Below, piece by piece: positions 6,595 through 12,869 of a stretch of 14,274 bases of DNA. The notes under the pieces are model-generated. The model saw nothing but the letters and a program-made list of their open reading frames with translations. It did not search any database and was not told the DNA's origin. Positions within the stretch are counted from its first letter, which is position 1, and the number at the start of each line of letters is the position of its first letter. Position numbers and translations under genes: made by a program. This DNA is from Methylococcaceae bacterium (lineage in GTDB: Bacteria > Pseudomonadota > Gammaproteobacteria > Methylococcales > Methylomonadaceae), in NCBI GenBank assembly GCA_947505055.1, contig CANNLO010000090.1, positions 1-14,274 of the forward strand, read 5' to 3'.

Positions 6595-7389
6595 ATGTTG
6601 GGTTACGCTGAAGCTAACCCAACCGCGAGTGGTTACGCCGGGAAGTTGGCCGTACTTTACCAAGCACAGGGCAATATTCTGTTGTTCCAGCAACTTGCGG
6701 AAAGATTAGGCGTGCCCTGTTATCAAGCCTTTAATAACGACTCCCAGGAACAGTTTTTCTTAAGTTGGCGCGAAAGCTGTTTAAAATTGCTCGATAGAGA
6801 GTTACTTAAAAAAGGTGGCTTGACCGTTGAAATAGAACCACGTAATGGCGAACAGCGCTCTTGGCCGGCGCCCAAAGATGGTGCTTTGGCTCAGGCGTTG
6901 GGGCGAAAAACCCGAACTGTTGTTGACGCCACAACCGGTTGGGGTCAGGATAGTCTGCACATCTTTCGCATGGGTTATGAACTGACGTGCTTGGAACGCT
7001 CTCCAGTTATGGCGGAATTACTTTCAGACGGTTTTACCCGATTAGCGCAACTGGATTGGATGCAACGACTCAATCTTGAACCACCACAGTTACTTCAGGG
7101 CAATGCCATAGATTTGCTCGCAAATTTAAAACCCCGGCCCGACTGCATTTATCTTGACCCCATGTTTCCGCCCAAACGCAAAAAATCAGCCTTGCCCAAA
7201 AAATCAATGATGGTATTACGCGATTTGCTTGGCGATGATCAGGATAAAAAACTGCTTTTTGACGCTGCTATTGCCGTTGCCGGAAAACGCGTCGTGGTAA
7301 AAAGTCCTGATTACGCGAAACCTTTAGGGGGGAAACCTAGCCAAAGCTTTCAAGGTAAATTGTTGCGATATGATGTTTATTTGGTTTAG
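6595..7389 (+). CDS. rsmJ: 16S rRNA (guanine1516-N2)-methyltransferase RsmJ
   Basis: This 264-residue SAM-dependent methyltransferase modifies G1516 of 16S rRNA. The SAM-binding loop is VVDATTGWGQDS (residues 109-120), a variant of the ATAGLGRDA usually seen in RsmJ. The catalytic-site motif DPMFPPKRKKSALPKK (188-203) and the C-terminal RVVVKSPDYAKPL (232-244) are diagnostic for the family. The ATG abuts the stop codon of sufU, with little ribosome site, so it is likely translated by coupling. Its place at the end of a suf operon is unexpected, because it has no known role in cluster assembly. The length is typical, so the start is probably right. Confidence 0.92.
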   Translation: MLGYAEANPTASGYAGKLAVLYQAQGNILLFQQLAERLGVPCYQAFNNDSQEQFFLSWRESCLKLLDRELLKKGGLTVEIEPRNGEQRSWPAPKDGALAQALGRKTRTVVDATTGWGQDSLHIFRMGYELTCLERSPVMAELLSDGFTRLAQLDWMQRLNLEPPQLLQGNAIDLLANLKPRPDCIYLDPMFPPKRKKSALPKKSMMVLRDLLGDDQDKKLLFDAAIAVAGKRVVVKSPDYAKPLGGKPSQSFQGKLLRYDVYLV

Positions 7390-7419
7390 ATTCAAAAGTA
7401 AAAGTGAAACATAAAATAC

Positions 7420-7466
7420 GTTTCATGAAACATGACAAATGATACATAAGCCATGTTTCATGAGAC
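7420..7466. repeat. Large inverted repeat with nested palindromes before the Rieske gene
   Basis: Bases 7420-7434 and 7452-7466 pair along 15 positions, 14 Watson-Crick and one G-T, around a 17-nt loop. Each arm holds its own palindrome: GTTTCATGAAAC (7420-7431, perfect) and GTTTCATGAGAC (7455-7466, one mismatch), 35 bp apart start to start. A further GAAAC at 7406-7410 could pair with GTTTC of the first. No T-tract follows. It may end the rsmJ transcript, be a two-site operator for the ferredoxin gene, or be an RNA stability element. Confidence 0.55.
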
Positions 7467-7526
7467 AGACAATATTCAGCTTTGATAAGGCAAATATTAT
7501 TAAAACATCGATATAAGGTATAAAAA

Positions 7527-7847
7527 ATGACAGACTGGATAGATGTAATAGATGAAAATGCCATGACTAACGGCGAGAATTTAGTTGTAGATGTTGATGG
7601 AACTGATGTCGTCATCTTTAAAGTCGATGACAAATTTTATGCCCTTGAAGATGTCTGCACCCACGACGGCGGCGAAATTGCTAGCGGCACCCTGGAAGGC
7701 GACGAGATTGTCTGTCCTCGTCATGGGGCACGTTTTTGCATAAAAACCGGCGAGGTAAAAGCGGCTCCCGCCTATGAAAATATCAATTGTTTTCCCATCA
7801 GAATCGAAAAGGGAAAAGTCCAAGTCAGCGATAATCGCTGGAATTAA
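7527..7847 (+). CDS. Rieske [2Fe-2S] ferredoxin-like protein
   Basis: This 106-residue protein is a single Rieske domain. The cluster ligands are seen as Cys44-X-His46 in VCTHDGG and Cys63-X2-His66 in VCPRHGARF, with 16 residues between the two pairs, as in soluble Rieske ferredoxins of bacterial dioxygenases. It has no signal peptide or membrane anchor and is acidic, as expected for a cytosolic electron carrier. Such small Rieske proteins are often found beside sufBCDSU in bacteria, usually annotated as a non-heme iron oxygenase ferredoxin subunit, and their partner is unclear. AAGG (7515-7518) lies 8 nt before the ATG. No oxygenase or reductase is encoded nearby, so a role in the SUF pathway or as its client is inferred. 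Confidence 0.88.
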   Translation: MTDWIDVIDENAMTNGENLVVDVDGTDVVIFKVDDKFYALEDVCTHDGGEIASGTLEGDEIVCPRHGARFCIKTGEVKAAPAYENINCFPIRIEKGKVQVSDNRWN

Positions 7848-7910
7848 TCTATTTTCAGACCATTTAAAAGTGATCGGGCTTAAGTAACCCACCCAAAAGT
7901 TCAGTCATTG
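7848..7910. other. Convergent spacer between the Rieske and DHH genes
   Basis: Both neighbouring genes end here. Only a weak imperfect hairpin is visible around 7876-7890 (GGG...CCC with a TT/AA extension), without a T-tract on the plus strand. Termination may be factor-dependent. Confidence 0.3.
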
Positions 7911-8756
7911 TCAATTTACAGTTATAAATGGGTTATTACTTAAAGAAAACCCCGCCGCGTTCTTGTGCCCACCACCACCAAAGCTAAGCGCCAGATGCCC
8001 CACATCGTAATCACCGATTGAGCGGAGCGAGAAAGTCCATTGTTGTTTTCTACCGTCATATTGATAAATCATCCCAAACGTACCTGATTGTTCCGCTAAC
8101 ACATGACCTAAATCGCTTGAGAAAAAACACGGTGAATTAACCGCAAGCCCTGCTTGTCCCGCTACTGAAACACTATGTGCAGCTTTGGCAATTCTTTTAA
8201 CCATTCCAGAGAACTGGTCAAGCTGAATGCGCCCAATTGCCAACAATTCTGCGAGGTCTAACGCGCCAATCTCACTAAAATCCAAAGGCATTCTTTCATA
8301 AAGTGCAGTTGTGATTTCACGTGTACCCTCCAGTTTAAAACGCCATAGATCACGATCCTCAATATGTAACAAAATTTTGGGCGGCTTAAGATCATGGAAA
8401 AAATACTGCCAGGTCAAGACACATCCGCATCTCAACATATCAAAATTAATTGACAGGTTTTCAGGGCAAGGCTGTAACTTAAAAAAATCAGCACATTGTT
8501 CCATCGCGGTTATGTGGTGATCAATTAAGATAACTTGACCTGCTTTGACTGAGGCGTTGACTAGTAGCTGAGGTGGGTAAGAAAAATCCAGAATATAAAG
8601 CGTTGCGCCCGCTTCAAAATCGGGGATGGGATCGCCATGACGCGCGGCAATATAACGGCCATGAGTTCCAAGCTTACAAAATGCACTCCATGCAGCACCT
8701 AAGCCATCAATGCAGTCGGCGTGATAAATGACCAAGGTTTCATGTGTTTCTGCCAT
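7911..8756 (-). CDS. DHH/DHHA1-family phosphoesterase
   Basis: This 281-residue protein has the DHH metal-site motifs: HADCIDG (12-18), LDF (56-58), the signature DHH (79-81) in ILIDHHITA, and EDRDLW (133-138). The C-terminal DHHA1 substrate-binding motif GGGGHKNAAGF is at 260-270. The family hydrolyses phosphodiester bonds of small or single-stranded substrates (nanoRNA, pAp, cyclic dinucleotides, RecJ-type DNA ends). There is no CBS, PAS, membrane or OB domain, so it is neither a GdpP nor a full RecJ. The exact substrate cannot be read from sequence. No signal peptide: cytosolic. The start is the only sensible ATG and has GAAG just upstream. It lies downstream of the RlpA-like gene on the same strand, with a 275-bp gap, so it may have its own promoter. 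Confidence 0.85.
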   Translation of the reverse strand: MAETHETLVIYHADCIDGLGAAWSAFCKLGTHGRYIAARHGDPIPDFEAGATLYILDFSYPPQLLVNASVKAGQVILIDHHITAMEQCADFFKLQPCPENLSINFDMLRCGCVLTWQYFFHDLKPPKILLHIEDRDLWRFKLEGTREITTALYERMPLDFSEIGALDLAELLAIGRIQLDQFSGMVKRIAKAAHSVSVAGQAGLAVNSPCFFSSDLGHVLAEQSGTFGMIYQYDGRKQQWTFSLRSIGDYDVGHLALSFGGGGHKNAAGFSLSNNPFITVN

Positions 8757-8819
8757 TCTTCAAAAATCCCTGAATCGTAAAGTAAGTAGTTTTATGTTGC
8801 CATATCTTACACGACTAAG

Positions 8820-8852
8820 GGCTTATTTCTAAGCGTAAAGCAGTATTGCTTT
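8820..8852. repeat. Two small hairpins upstream of the DHH gene
   Basis: GCTTA-TTTC-TAAGC (8821-8834) and AAAGCA-GTAT-TGCTTT (8837-8852) are two perfect short stem-loops separated by two bases. Neither has a following T-tract on the minus strand, so a terminator for the upstream gene is possible but unproven. Confidence 0.3.
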
Positions 8853-8936
8853 TGAATGAGCGACAAAACAGTTTCTGAAATACATAAGATTTTGATGCGG
8901 TTTTATAGGAAATGAAGCAGATACAGATGCAGCAGG

Positions 8937-8992
8937 AAGCAACTTGACATAACTTGTTTCCAAGTCAACTCAAGTTTGGTTGCTTTAACTTG
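8937..8992. repeat. Imperfect stem-loop with phased ACTTG/CAAGT motifs
   Basis: Arms 8941-8956 and 8961-8976 pair at 13 of 16 positions around a TTTC loop. AAGCAA (8937-8942) and TTGCTT (8980-8985) extend the structure. Five copies of ACTTG, or its complement CAAGT, start at 8942, 8952, 8961, 8971 and 8988, the first four almost exactly one helical turn apart. It lies between the DHH gene and the RlpA-like gene. The rest of the 275-bp gap shows no gene I can support. Confidence 0.5.
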
Positions 8993-9031
8993 ATTTATTG
9001 GGGGACTTAAAGTAGGAATAAGTCTAACTGC

Positions 9032-9505
9032 TTAACCGTCTTTGCTAACTTTATAGACATTTAACAGGGAGTGTGCTTGATTACTGCTGATTGGTGTAAT
9101 TTCAACACTACCTAAACCGTTAATACCCAATTGTTTTGCAGCAGCGTAGGATAAATCCATCGCTCTTTTTCCACGAAAACCACCGCGATCATTAATCCGG
9201 ACAACAACACTACGATGATTTTTCAGGTTAGTAACTTTGGCATAAGACAAAAGCGGTAAAGTAGAATGAGCTGCGGTCATTGCGTACATGTCATAACGCT
9301 CGCCACTGGCAGTTCTTTTTCCGTGAAATTGAGGGCCGTACCAAGATACTGTACTTTGATGATTATCTGTATGATGCCTGTGTTTATGTGAAGTTGCTAC
9401 AGCATGTCTGGAAGCCTTTTGGCCATGATGAGGGCCGGACGCTTCTGCTGTTTGTAAATAACTGCACATAAAAAATACAGGAACCGCTAGCAAGATTTTA
9501 TTCAT
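9032..9505 (-). CDS. Short secreted RlpA-like (double-psi beta-barrel) protein
   Basis: This 157-residue precursor has a signal peptide (positive start, hydrophobic residues 5-14, probable cleavage after AEA at 22). Cys14 is not in a good lipobox, so it is probably periplasmic rather than a lipoprotein. Residues 26-49 form a linker with eight histidines. The barrel domain follows: SWYGPQFHGKRTASGERYD (54-72), MTAAHSTLPL (76-85), VVVRINDRGGF (100-110) and AMDLSYAAAKQLG (115-127). His80 and Asp106 lie 26 residues apart, the spacing of the essential His and Asp of P. aeruginosa RlpA, a lytic transglycosylase acting on denuded peptidoglycan. There is no SPOR domain, so septal targeting of the usual kind is absent. 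The start has AAGG about 9 nt upstream. Confidence 0.85.
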   Translation of the reverse strand: MNKILLAVPVFFMCSYLQTAEASGPHHGQKASRHAVATSHKHRHHTDNHQSTVSWYGPQFHGKRTASGERYDMYAMTAAHSTLPLLSYAKVTNLKNHRSVVVRINDRGGFRGKRAMDLSYAAAKQLGINGLGSVEITPISSNQAHSLLNVYKVSKDG

Positions 9506-9623
9506 AGGTTAGAGCCTTTTTAATCCAAATCTGGGAGCAATCTTAACTTACCTAGTCTTAAGGCTAGCTTAAACGCACAAAATCAATGCCTTATTAAAAT
9601 AGCTTATCCAATTTGGATTACAT
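9506..9623. other. Spacer between the ATPase remnant and the RlpA-like gene
   Basis: The stretch contains ATCCA-ATT-TGGAT (9606-9618) and an imperfect palindrome around CTTAAG near 9548-9563. The RlpA-like gene's promoter must lie here, but I see no pair of boxes good enough to name. Confidence 0.3.
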
Positions 9624-9952
9624 TCATCGCCTCAGCTTAATGACCAATAACTTACGCAATTCCTCTAACAGCAACATAAGCAACGCAAAAGGCAAGATAA
9701 ATAACCATACATCTAGCGCAAGCGACAAAGTACCAAAAATGCGATTACCCCAGTCGGTATAGTCGATATCAAAGCAAAGAAATGACTAAATTCCTTGATA
9801 AAAGCAAATACTAGCGATTCGCCATGCACATCTTCGACCCGATTAGGGCCACATTCATCAAGACGATGTTCAACATCAGTTTGTGACAAGCCAACTTGAC
9901 TACTGTTAAGGCTTGCCAGTGCTTCTTCGGGAGATAATTGATATATTTTCAT
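9624..9952 (-). pseudogene. P-type cation-transporting ATPase remnant (internal deletion, frameshift)
   Basis: The start is intact: ATG at 9952 with AGGA just upstream, then MKIYQLSPEEALASLNSS and, further on, LDECGPNRVED and EFSHFFALI (to residue ~62), the N-terminal cation-ATPase domain up to the edge of the first membrane helix. In another frame, from about 9767 to TGA at 9624-9626, 47 codons read ...YTDWGNRIFGTLSL...LPFALLMLLLEELRK..., which looks like the last membrane helix and tail of the same family. The phosphorylation motif DKTGT, the ATP-binding domain and nearly all helices are missing. I infer one deletion of most of a ~900-codon gene with junction near 9750-9770, leaving the two ends out of frame. 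The frame ending at 9713 is therefore not a real protein. Confidence 0.8.
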
Positions 9953-10126
9953 GGTGAGTCCTGTGAACAGAAACCAAGCCAAACGCTTCAGTTAAACTAC
10001 CACAGAGAAGTTGGATTTTTTATAGGTAAAACTACTACTTAACTTTTCAATAATTAACGGCTAAATAGGAACAACAAGAGAAATATTGTATTATCTAAAT
10101 CCTTTTAAAGATTTAGTGAATACCTT
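9953..10126. other. Divergent spacer between the ATPase remnant and the small membrane protein gene
   Basis: This 174-bp region should carry the old promoter of the ATPase gene and that of the small plus-strand gene. A 7-bp stem CTAAATC/GATTTAG (10095-10101 with 10110-10116) lies just ahead of the small gene's start. A -10-like TATTAT (10089-10094) has no acceptable -35 partner. Confidence 0.3.
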
Positions 10127-10276
10127 ATGAGCAACTATGAGCAGAGCAAAAAAGCCAGGCGCGTAGCGTCGGTCGTTTATCTTTTGATAATGGCTATAGT
10201 ATTAAGTGGAACTTACTTGTCCCAACAGCAAAAAGCTGAAGCAGAAAAAGCATCGCAAACGTCTACCAGTCATTAA
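10127..10276 (+). CDS. Small single-span membrane protein, unknown function
   Basis: This short frame encodes 49 residues. A basic segment (KKARR at residues 8-12) precedes one strong hydrophobic helix (about 13-31, VASVVYLLIMAIVLSGTYL), followed by a polar tail rich in Gln, Ala, Lys and Ser that ends TSTSH. The positive-inside rule predicts the short N-terminus in the cytoplasm and the tail in the periplasm. I recognise no family. A gene this small can be a chance frame, but the basic-hydrophobic-polar order is that of real small membrane proteins. The ribosome site is poor. It might be a small subunit or regulator of a membrane complex, but its neighbours give no direct clue. Confidence 0.55.
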   Translation: MSNYEQSKKARRVASVVYLLIMAIVLSGTYLSQQQKAEAEKASQTSTSH

Positions 10277-10300
10277 TATGTCACGCGATTACTGTATGAT
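10273..10300 (+). promoter_or_regulatory. Candidate promoter upstream of the M14 peptidase gene
   Basis: TTAATA (10273-10278) and TATGAT (10295-10300, five of six) are separated by 16 bp, giving a leader of about 80 nt. In that leader ATGATC/GATCAT (10343-10348 with 10357-10362) can form a 6-bp hairpin. Support is moderate at best. Confidence 0.3.
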
Positions 10301-10389
10301 AGACCCATGAACGCCAAGAAACACCACGCTACATAACCGGCAATGATCAATCGCTGGATCATGGAACGATAAATTGTTATTAAAAACTT

Positions 10390-11406
10390 ATGACCCGCAT
10401 TAAATTTCCTGAGCTTGAACAACTTGAACGTATTATTAAGCAATTAGGCGATCGCGCTCACGTTGAAGTGATCGAGAGAATTCACTATAAGGGACATGAG
10501 TTCCCAATTCATTGCATTACCCTTGGAACAAATCGGCCTGAAGTGCCCGTACTGGCTTTTTTTGGAGGCGTGCATGGCCTAGAAAAGATTGGTTCACAAG
10601 TCATATTGTCTTATTTACAAACCCTCAGTCAATTGCAGGACTGGGACCAGGAGTTTTTGGCACGGCTTGAAAACTCACGATTAGTTTTTGTCCCCCTCGT
10701 CAATCCGGTCGGCATTTGTTTTGGAACTCGTTCCAACGGAAATGGCGTTGATTTAATGAGAAATTCGCCGGTAGAGGGTATGGGAGCAACCCGTATTTAC
10801 AGCGGACAAAGGTTTACCTCCCGCTTGCCTTGGTATCGTGGAGATGATGCCAATATGGAAAAGGAAGCGCTTGCTTTATGCCGTGTTGTTGATCAACATC
10901 TTTTTAAATCACCCTTATCAATAGCTTTGGACTTGCATTCGGGTTTTGGCATTCAGGACAGATTGTGGTTCCCCTATGCTTCGCGTAAAACGCCTATTAC
11001 AATTATTGCCGAAACCCTGGCTTTAAAACTGCTGCTTGATCGTTGCTATCAAAATCATATTTATAAGATTGAACCGACCTGTCAGGAATATGTCATCAAT
11101 GGTGATCTTTGGGATTATTTATTCGACACGTTTGTGGAGCGTTATGAATCAGAAAAAATATTTTTACCTTTGACCTTGGAAATGGGCTCCTGGCTTTGGC
11201 TACGCAAGAGTCCTATGCACCTGTTTTCGCGTCACGGGCTATTTCATCCACTATTGCCACACCGACAACATCGTATTTTTCGACGGCATTTTTTGTTGTT
11301 TGATTTTTTACACAGAAGTCTTTTGTATCCCGAAAAATGGACGCAGCTTAATCCGGAGCAAAAAACATCTCTTGAAAAAAAAGCGGTGGATCTTTGGTAT
11401 GCCTAA
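10390..11406 (+). CDS. M14-family zinc carboxypeptidase-like protein
   Basis: This 338-residue protein has the M14 metallopeptidase layout. HGLE in GGVHGLEKIG gives zinc ligands His62 and Glu65, DLHSGFG gives the third ligand His183, GVDLMRN (119-125) holds the substrate-binding Arg124, and TLEMGS holds Glu264 as the probable catalytic glutamate. The family removes C-terminal residues from peptides, including cell-wall peptides; related enzymes act as deacylases of amino acids. No signal peptide is present, so it should be cytosolic. The C-terminus is rich in Arg, His and Phe (about 281-312). The ribosome site before ATG 10390 is weak. Its last 8 bases overlap the alpha/beta hydrolase gene, which suggests the two proteins act together. 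The substrate cannot be deduced. Confidence 0.82.
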   Translation: MTRIKFPELEQLERIIKQLGDRAHVEVIERIHYKGHEFPIHCITLGTNRPEVPVLAFFGGVHGLEKIGSQVILSYLQTLSQLQDWDQEFLARLENSRLVFVPLVNPVGICFGTRSNGNGVDLMRNSPVEGMGATRIYSGQRFTSRLPWYRGDDANMEKEALALCRVVDQHLFKSPLSIALDLHSGFGIQDRLWFPYASRKTPITIIAETLALKLLLDRCYQNHIYKIEPTCQEYVINGDLWDYLFDTFVERYESEKIFLPLTLEMGSWLWLRKSPMHLFSRHGLFHPLLPHRQHRIFRRHFLLFDFLHRSLLYPEKWTQLNPEQKTSLEKKAVDLWYA

Positions 11407-12190
11407 AAATTTTGGTAAAAACTGGATATTACTCAGAGGTCTGGCACGCGAATCGGGTCATTGGGGCAGTTTTATTCCTCTTTTACAGGCAACATTTCCT
11501 GACGCTAAAATAACACTGTTGGACTTACCCGGCACGGGTAGTTTTTATCAAGAGATCAGTCCAGCTAACATTCCCGCGATAACCGACTGGATTCGCCAAC
11601 AAGCTTTCGAGCAGGAATTACTCAAGCAGCCAGTAACAATACTGGCGCTGTCATTAGGGGCGATGGTTGCTTGGGAATGGATGCATAAATATCCAGCCGA
11701 CATTAGTGGCGCAACCTTGATGAATACCAGTTTTGCCAATTTAAGCCCGTTTTATAAACGCTTGCGTTGGCAAAGTTATAAGCGTTTTGGGGCGCTGTTG
11801 CTTACCCGTAACCTTTATAGAAAAGAACTTAAAATTTTGCAGTTAGTGTCTAATCAACGTGATCAGGATAAGCAAACAGCACAAAGCTGGGAAAAAATAC
11901 AACGCGAACGCCCCATAAGCTTTAACAACAGTTTCCGTCAAATCCTGGCTGCTGCTCGCTTTAGACCCAATGATAAAAAACCACATCAGCCGATTTTATT
12001 ATTAAACGGGCAAGGTGATCGCCTGGTGTCCAGTGACTGTTCCCTGGCAATACAAAAGAAATGGGAACTGGAATTACATAGCAACCCTTGGGCAGGTCAT
12101 GATTTGACCTTGGATGACGGCGCATGGGTAACGTTACAATTAGCTGATTGGGTAAAACAATTCACCCCAGGTTTAGCCCGGAAGGCCTAA
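11399..12190 (+). CDS. Alpha/beta hydrolase
   Basis: I chose ATG 11399 because GGTGGA lies about 8 nt upstream and because MPKNFGKNWILLRGLARESGHWGSF begins directly with the first hydrolase strand and the oxyanion loop; the longer in-frame start at 11300 would translate peptidase-gene sequence. The resulting 263-residue protein has nucleophile Ser85 in ALSLGA (an Ala replaces the first Gly of GXSXG), acid Asp207 in NGQGDRLV and His234 in WAGHDLTLDD, in the canonical order. A helical lid appears to span ~115-185. It is cytosolic by sequence. It overlaps the M14 gene by 8 bases. Family members are esterases, lipases or thioesterases, and the substrate is unknown. A joint role, for instance one enzyme removing an acyl group and the other an amino acid, is speculation. 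Confidence 0.85.
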   Translation: MPKNFGKNWILLRGLARESGHWGSFIPLLQATFPDAKITLLDLPGTGSFYQEISPANIPAITDWIRQQAFEQELLKQPVTILALSLGAMVAWEWMHKYPADISGATLMNTSFANLSPFYKRLRWQSYKRFGALLLTRNLYRKELKILQLVSNQRDQDKQTAQSWEKIQRERPISFNNSFRQILAAARFRPNDKKPHQPILLLNGQGDRLVSSDCSLAIQKKWELELHSNPWAGHDLTLDDGAWVTLQLADWVKQFTPGLARKA

Positions 12191-12344
12191 TGGCACTGAG
12201 CTCAGCTCTTTTGTCATCAAACCTTAAACAAACGGTCATTTATTTGTCATAAAAGAGTTTTATTCTTAAGGATTGAAGTTAATATTTTGATCCCTGCAAA
12301 AATCTTAATCGACTTTGCAGTGCATCCCTTAAAAGGACAAAAAA
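12191..12344. other. Spacer before the PAP2 gene with inverted and direct repeats
   Basis: GAGC-TCA-GCTC followed by TTTT just after the hydrolase stop is a possible minimal terminator. CTCTTTT (12206-12212) pairs with AAAAGAG (12251-12257), which is followed by TTTTATTCTT and could form a larger one. GTCAT occurs three times (12213, 12235, 12246). CTGCAAA (12294-12300) pairs with TTTGCAG (12314-12320) in the leader of the next gene. No convincing promoter boxes are seen. Confidence 0.35.
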
Positions 12345-12869
12345 ATGAAACTGCTCTATTCAATCCATAAATATGACGTTTTCATGTTCACCTGGCTGCT
12401 CAATGTCAGAATTCACGGCACTTTGACTACCTTCAGCCGTTATTTGTCAAAAACGGGCGATGGTCAGTTATATTTAATTATTGCCGGCTTGTTATATTTG
12501 TATGAAGGTTTTGAGAGTCCTTTTTTACAAGCTGTACTTTTGGCCTTCTTAATCGAAAGACCGATTTATTTCGTGTTAAAAAATGGGCTGAAACGAAACC
12601 GTCCGCAAGCAGCATTGAAAAACTTCCAAAGTATTATTACGCCATCTGATAAATTCAGCTTTCCATCAGGGCATACCTCAGCAGCTTTTATGATGGCGAC
12701 TTTATTAAGCTTTTACTTTCCTTTTTTTATGATTCCCCTTTATTGCTGGGCTGCTTTGGTAGGATTCTCCAGGGTTATCTTGGGCGTACATTTTCCAACG
12801 GATATTTTAGTAGGCGTAATTTTGGGCATCAGCACAGCACTTTTTAGTTTGGGACAATTTGCAATATGA
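12345..12869 (+). CDS. PAP2-family membrane phosphatase
   Basis: This 174-residue protein has the complete three-part acid phosphatase signature. KX6RP is K79-NGLKRN-RP, the second motif is PSGH (107-110), and the third is SRVILGVHFPTD with Ser142, Arg143, His149 and Asp153. Hydrophobic segments at about 42-56, 60-78, 112-131, 133-148 and 152-173 fit a polytopic inner-membrane protein. Such enzymes dephosphorylate lipid phosphates: undecaprenyl pyrophosphate, phosphatidylglycerophosphate, phosphatidic acid or sugar-lipid intermediates. AAGGA lies 8 nt ahead of the ATG. The gene overlaps the next one, a glycosyltransferase, by ATGA, so the pair probably acts on the same lipid-linked glycan or glycolipid pathway, but which lipid it uses cannot be told. 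Confidence 0.9.
   Translation: MKLLYSIHKYDVFMFTWLLNVRIHGTLTTFSRYLSKTGDGQLYLIIAGLLYLYEGFESPFLQAVLLAFLIERPIYFVLKNGLKRNRPQAALKNFQSIITPSDKFSFPSGHTSAAFMMATLLSFYFPFFMIPLYCWAALVGFSRVILGVHFPTDILVGVILGISTALFSLGQFAI

Noticed and set aside
7581..7892. A 103-codon minus-strand frame across the Rieske gene
   Set aside because: The plus strand carries an unambiguous Rieske domain with all ligands and a ribosome site; the antisense frame has no recognisable features.
9713..9982. The 89-codon minus-strand frame taken as an intact small protein
   Set aside because: It is the N-terminus of a P-type ATPase running out of frame after a deletion, and its start at 9982 precedes the true ATG at 9952.
10307..10336. 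A nine-residue frame (MNAKKHHAT) ahead of the M14 gene, considered as a leader peptide
   Set aside because: No ribosome site, no linked hairpin switch, and a frame this short is expected by chance.
11300..11398. A longer start for the alpha/beta hydrolase
   Set aside because: It would translate 33 codons of sequence belonging to the M14 gene in another frame; ATG 11399 has a ribosome site and starts at the fold's first strand.
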